Both the position numbers and the translations under genes were made by a program. The notes under the pieces are model-generated. The model saw only the letters and a program-made list of their open reading frames with translations, was not told the origin of the DNA and did no database searches. Shown here piece by piece: positions 6,001 through 7,148 of a DNA stretch of 7,148 nt. This DNA comes from Zoogloeaceae bacterium (GTDB taxonomy: Bacteria; Pseudomonadota; Gammaproteobacteria; Burkholderiales; Rhodocyclaceae), in contig JAISLJ010000132.1 of the NCBI GenBank assembly GCA_031290955.1, positions 1 through 7,148 on the forward strand, read 5' to 3'. The stretch's first letter is position 1. Each line of letters starts with the position of its first letter.

Positions 6001-6727
6001 CAAGGCGAACAGGCTGCGTTGCGGCCTCGCCTTGCACTTCAAGGCGAGCAGCAAGCGGCAGCGGCGTCTGGCCGCCGAGCGTACCCACGCCCCGCACACG
6101 CAACCCGTGGCCCGCGAAGGCCAGGGAATGCAGGCGATGGGTTTCGCCGTCGCTCTCCAGGCTGGCCTTGAAGTCACGAAGGCGCAGGGCGTCGTTTTCG
6201 CCGTCGCCCGTTTGAAAGCGCATGCGCGGCGCTTCCAGCGTCTGGATGCGGATGGCGAAGGGCAAGCGCAGGCTTTCGGGCAGGCGCGGCGCTTCGCTGT
6301 CCGCATCATGGCCGCGCAGGTCAAGGAAAAAGCCTGGCTCCTGTTCCGTGCCTTCCCGGAAGCGCAGATAGGCGATGTCAAGCCGTCCTTCCCAAAGGGC
6401 ACTGGGATACCAATCCGTTTCCAGATGAAATGCGCCCGCAACCTCGCCGCGCCATGCGACCTCCAGCGCGAAGGGGCCGATCAGGCGACCCTGCGGGACG
6501 ATCCGGAGACAGCCCGGCAGATTGCGGCAGAGAAAATCCGCGCCCGCCGTGAAACCGCTTTGCGTCATCAAAAGCCAGGCGAAAAAGGATGCGCAGAGGC
6601 AGACGAGCAGCCCGAAGCCTGCCACGATCCAGCGCAACACGCGCCACAGGCGACGGCGCGGCACGGGCGCGGCAGGCGGCGTTGGCCCGGCGGGCCTGGC
6701 GGCATCCGGGGAAAGAGTGGTTTCCAT
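3044..6727 (-). CDS. tamB: TamB, translocation and assembly module inner-membrane subunit
   Basis: A 1227-aa protein, close to E. coli TamB (1259 aa). TamB is anchored in the inner membrane, spans the periplasm as a long beta-rich groove, and works with the outer-membrane protein TamA in outer-membrane protein assembly and lipid transport. Residues 1-25 are a short Pro-rich cytoplasmic part ending in RRR, and residues about 31-54 are a single hydrophobic anchor. A long region of short beta-strand, AsmA-like repeats follows, including FRIVNHAPARLD near 365-376, typical of betaproteobacterial TamB. The C-terminal TamB/DUF490 domain covers about 890-1227, with FDAYGQELAIEQGILTFNG near 1010-1035, RLVSDPEVPDAEKLSWLLFG near 1065-1085, a Gly/Ser-rich loop near 1143-1168, and the aromatic end YNFTFGR. 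The start at 6727 has AGGA eight bases upstream; a GTG at 6802 would add 25 unlikely residues. Residues 324-339 carry an in-frame palindrome insertion. The TGA overlaps an alternative ATG of the DUF3334 gene, indicating one operon. tamA is not adjacent. Confidence 0.93.
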   Translation of the reverse strand: METTLSPDAARPAGPTPPAAPVPRRRLWRVLRWIVAGFGLLVCLCASFFAWLLMTQSGFTAGADFLCRNLPGCLRIVPQGRLIGPFALEVAWRGEVAGAFHLETDWYPSALWEGRLDIAYLRFREGTEQEPGFFLDLRGHDADSEAPRLPESLRLPFAIRIQTLEAPRMRFQTGDGENDALRLRDFKASLESDGETHRLHSLAFAGHGLRVRGVGTLGGQTPLPLAARLEVQGEAATQPVRLVLETQGPLARLPLTGKLEGGGSRGTVHLVLAPFAAEPVTDIALHLENLDPSQWLSSLPRARLEIDATFQKTAEDGQDKVSRLFIPSSPKGERGKLFISLPETQAPMHLPRKDTAKAIGISGSFRIVNHAPARLDQNGVPVRELDGRLRWQDGRLWLDALAARFASRGNRGGGGQFAGTVAFSPANGDASPTGAAAEQLTVQGRVRGLDPAAFLDSLPEGDLNGTFRLGLAEIARMDSGLALVLSLAESRLARQDFKAEGHLRLAGARLSDVDLALHTGENQLRLKGNLGRADDALQVEIAAARLERLTALAALLPTARDTEKATEGEKIAGDLHASLRLRGALRAPGISGTAQSRRLALPGDVRIQDLALSADLGTHPDAPFAATLEIARLEFSGQRLDQNRLFLEGQRKAHTLALETRTRLPELGMARLALHADGALRDADWQGELRALTLALPGSAPLLELAEPMRLTLGADRLQLENARLAGVLPGKTQGGAWQAEILHLRLREEEIAGVIEARMAEISGLSGFLGEDVQIGGRMTAALTLAGTPQAPRLAGRMTGEALHLRLLATGMRLESGRIVLSFADEQLTLEQFTFAAPHAALPQRLDAAQRAALESLRQTPGRLEGSGTLKRRERTAQGPEIIDGQLDFRLERLGVLQGVDQWIALSGPGRLRLHEGNALLEARFTVDGGYWRLVDLGAPRLSDDVHIRPADGAPLPGKTSSGFTTHLKLGVDLGDAFYFSGAGVESRLRGSLDLTGENRDSLRAVGSIRTEEGRFDAYGQELAIEQGILTFNGLLHNPGLNIRAMRRAQAVEAGVSILGTAQKPVIRLVSDPEVPDAEKLSWLLFGKGQEEGAGGIDNSALLAAANAILGGQEGGPGSLLADLQRALGVRVNVRSGSVGGPSGPGATSRVASASGFGGGAQGASGQVLQVGAKIADKLTLSYEQSLTGMESVIRLTYALSRRLSLVGQAGTENALDVFYNFTFGR
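5711..5758 (-). repeat. Palindromic element inserted in frame in tamB, with 9-bp direct repeats
   Basis: A hairpin with CCCTCT at 5725-5730 and CCCC at 5732-5735 pairs, around loop TTC and with one mismatch, with GGGG at 5739-5742 and AGAGGG at 5744-5749. The identical 9-mer AATGAAAAG flanks it at 5711-5719 and 5750-5758, exactly 39 bases apart. In the protein this gives LFI-PSSPKGERGK-LFI (residues 324-339), so LFI is repeated in register. Insertion of a palindrome with target duplication, adding 13 codons without changing frame, explains this simply. The palindrome is of the same kind as the hairpin at 175-199. Confidence 0.6.
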
Positions 6728-6839
6728 GCCCGGAATCCTAGCCTGCGCGCCCGCGCACAGCAAGCAATACCAGCAGCGCGATGTCAAGACCCGCCTGATC
6801 ACATCGCAACGCGATTGTCCGACAGCCTCTTCGCGACTC
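6728..6839 (-). promoter_or_regulatory. Upstream region of tamB, weak promoter candidate
   Basis: These 112 bases separate the upstream gene's stop from tamB. The minus strand contains a perfect -35 hexamer TTGACA at 6787-6782. At a 17-base spacing, however, only CTTGCT is found as a -10, a poor match, and the TATTGC nearby is too close at 12 bases. A promoter here is possible but not proven; read-through from the upstream gene is the alternative. Confidence 0.25.
6736..6739 (-). promoter_or_regulatory. Ribosome binding site deciding the tamB start
   Basis: AGGA on the minus strand lies eight bases before the ATG at 6727. The alternative GTG start at 6802 has no such site and would place extra Cys/Trp-rich residues before the normal short cytoplasmic segment. 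Confidence 0.5.
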
Positions 6840-7148
6840 TTAGCGAACCATCTTCATCTGCGCCGTCAGTTCGATAACCTGGTCTTCGTCGAGCTTTGAA
6901 GTACCGTTCATACCTTCGCTGTCATCTTTCGACCACGGCTGTTTGTCCGTGCCGGTGTTGTTGGCGTAGGTGTTTTGCCGGAAGGCGCCGAAGCGGGCGT
7001 CTACCACGGTGTCGAAATAGTGGTCGAGGAAGCTGGCGAGGGCGGGGGTGAGGCCGGTGAGGATCATGACGTTGCGCGGGCGGGTCTCGTAGCTGCCCGT
7101 TGTCCCGCCCGGCTCGCTCCAGTTTACGGTCTGGAAGCTGACCTTGAT
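6840..7148 (-). CDS. C-terminal end of a tail-collar-like protein (partial)
   Basis: The last 102 codons plus TAA of a gene whose start lies beyond the window. The frame stays open to position 7148, so the internal Met at 7067 is not its start. The visible part begins IKVSFQTVNWSEPGG and soon contains GSYETRPRNV. ETRPRN followed by a hydrophobic residue is characteristic of the C-terminal region of phage tail collar and tail-fibre proteins, which normally end within about ten residues of it. Here about 75 residues follow, including a hydrophobic stretch ILTGLTPALASFLDHYFDTV and a polar end rich in Asn, Asp and Lys. No coiled coil or membrane anchor is obvious. It could be a prophage or tail-like remnant or an unrelated surface protein; assignment rests on one motif. 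Confidence 0.5.
   Translation of the reverse strand: MKVSFQTVNWSEPGGTTGSYETRPRNVMILTGLTPALASFLDHYFDTVVDARFGAFRQNTYANNTGTDKQPWSKDDSEGMNGTSKLDEDQVIELTAQMKMVR

Noticed and set aside
6728..6802. Upstream GTG start of tamB at 6802
   Set aside because: There is no ribosome binding site, and the added residues are Cys/Trp-rich and unlike TamB N-termini; the ATG at 6727 has AGGA at good spacing.
6803..6815. Small hairpin ATCGC-AAC-GCGAT as a terminator after the collar-like gene
   Set aside because: The stem has only five pairs and there is no T run, so termination is not supported.
2993..6877. A very long open frame on the plus strand (about 1294 codons)
   Set aside because: It lies exactly opposite tamB. 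Its translation is Arg/Ala/Gln/Gly-rich without recognisable domains, whereas the minus-strand frame gives a complete TamB. Long antisense frames are common in GC-rich genes.

Overview
The window looks like chromosomal DNA of a GC-rich Gram-negative bacterium, most likely a betaproteobacterium (Rhodocyclales/Nitrosomonadales type). This is inferred from a TamB of the betaproteobacterial kind, a DUF3334-type protein, a secreted surface-adhesin-E/carbonic-anhydrase fusion and the class of intergenic palindromes. It was judged from protein character, not from a database search. Every gene supported here lies on the minus strand, so transcription runs from high to low coordinates.

Layout from high to low coordinates. 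(1) 7148-6840 is the C-terminal end of a protein with a phage-tail-collar-like ETRPRN motif, entering from outside the window. (2) 6727-3044 is tamB, the inner-membrane-anchored half of the translocation and assembly module, 1227 aa. Its usual partner tamA is not directly upstream. (3) 3008-2328 is a DUF3334-family protein with a CheX/CheC-like E-x-x-N motif. (4) 2301-784 is a secreted fusion of an adhesin-E-like N-terminal domain, two low-complexity linkers and an alpha-carbonic-anhydrase domain. That domain has lost two of its three zinc-binding histidines, so it is probably not an enzyme. Spacing between genes 2, 3 and 4 is tight (36 and 26 bases, or a 4-base overlap between tamB and an alternative start of gene 3), so they are probably one operon. 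(5) 783-28 has no credible gene. It holds two GC-rich hairpins and an array of short palindromes arranged as three composite, MITE-like units. (6) 27-1 is the start of another minus-strand gene with a very strong Shine-Dalgarno sequence.

The operon can be read as envelope-related: TamB spans the periplasm, the CA-fold fusion is exported, and the DUF3334 protein looks cytoplasmic. No direct functional link between the three is shown by the sequence. The observations most worth a second look are the apparently dead carbonic-anhydrase fold, an in-frame insertion of a palindromic element inside tamB flanked by a 9-bp direct repeat, and the paired-palindrome units downstream of the operon. I did not find convincing evidence for a wholly new multi-gene system.
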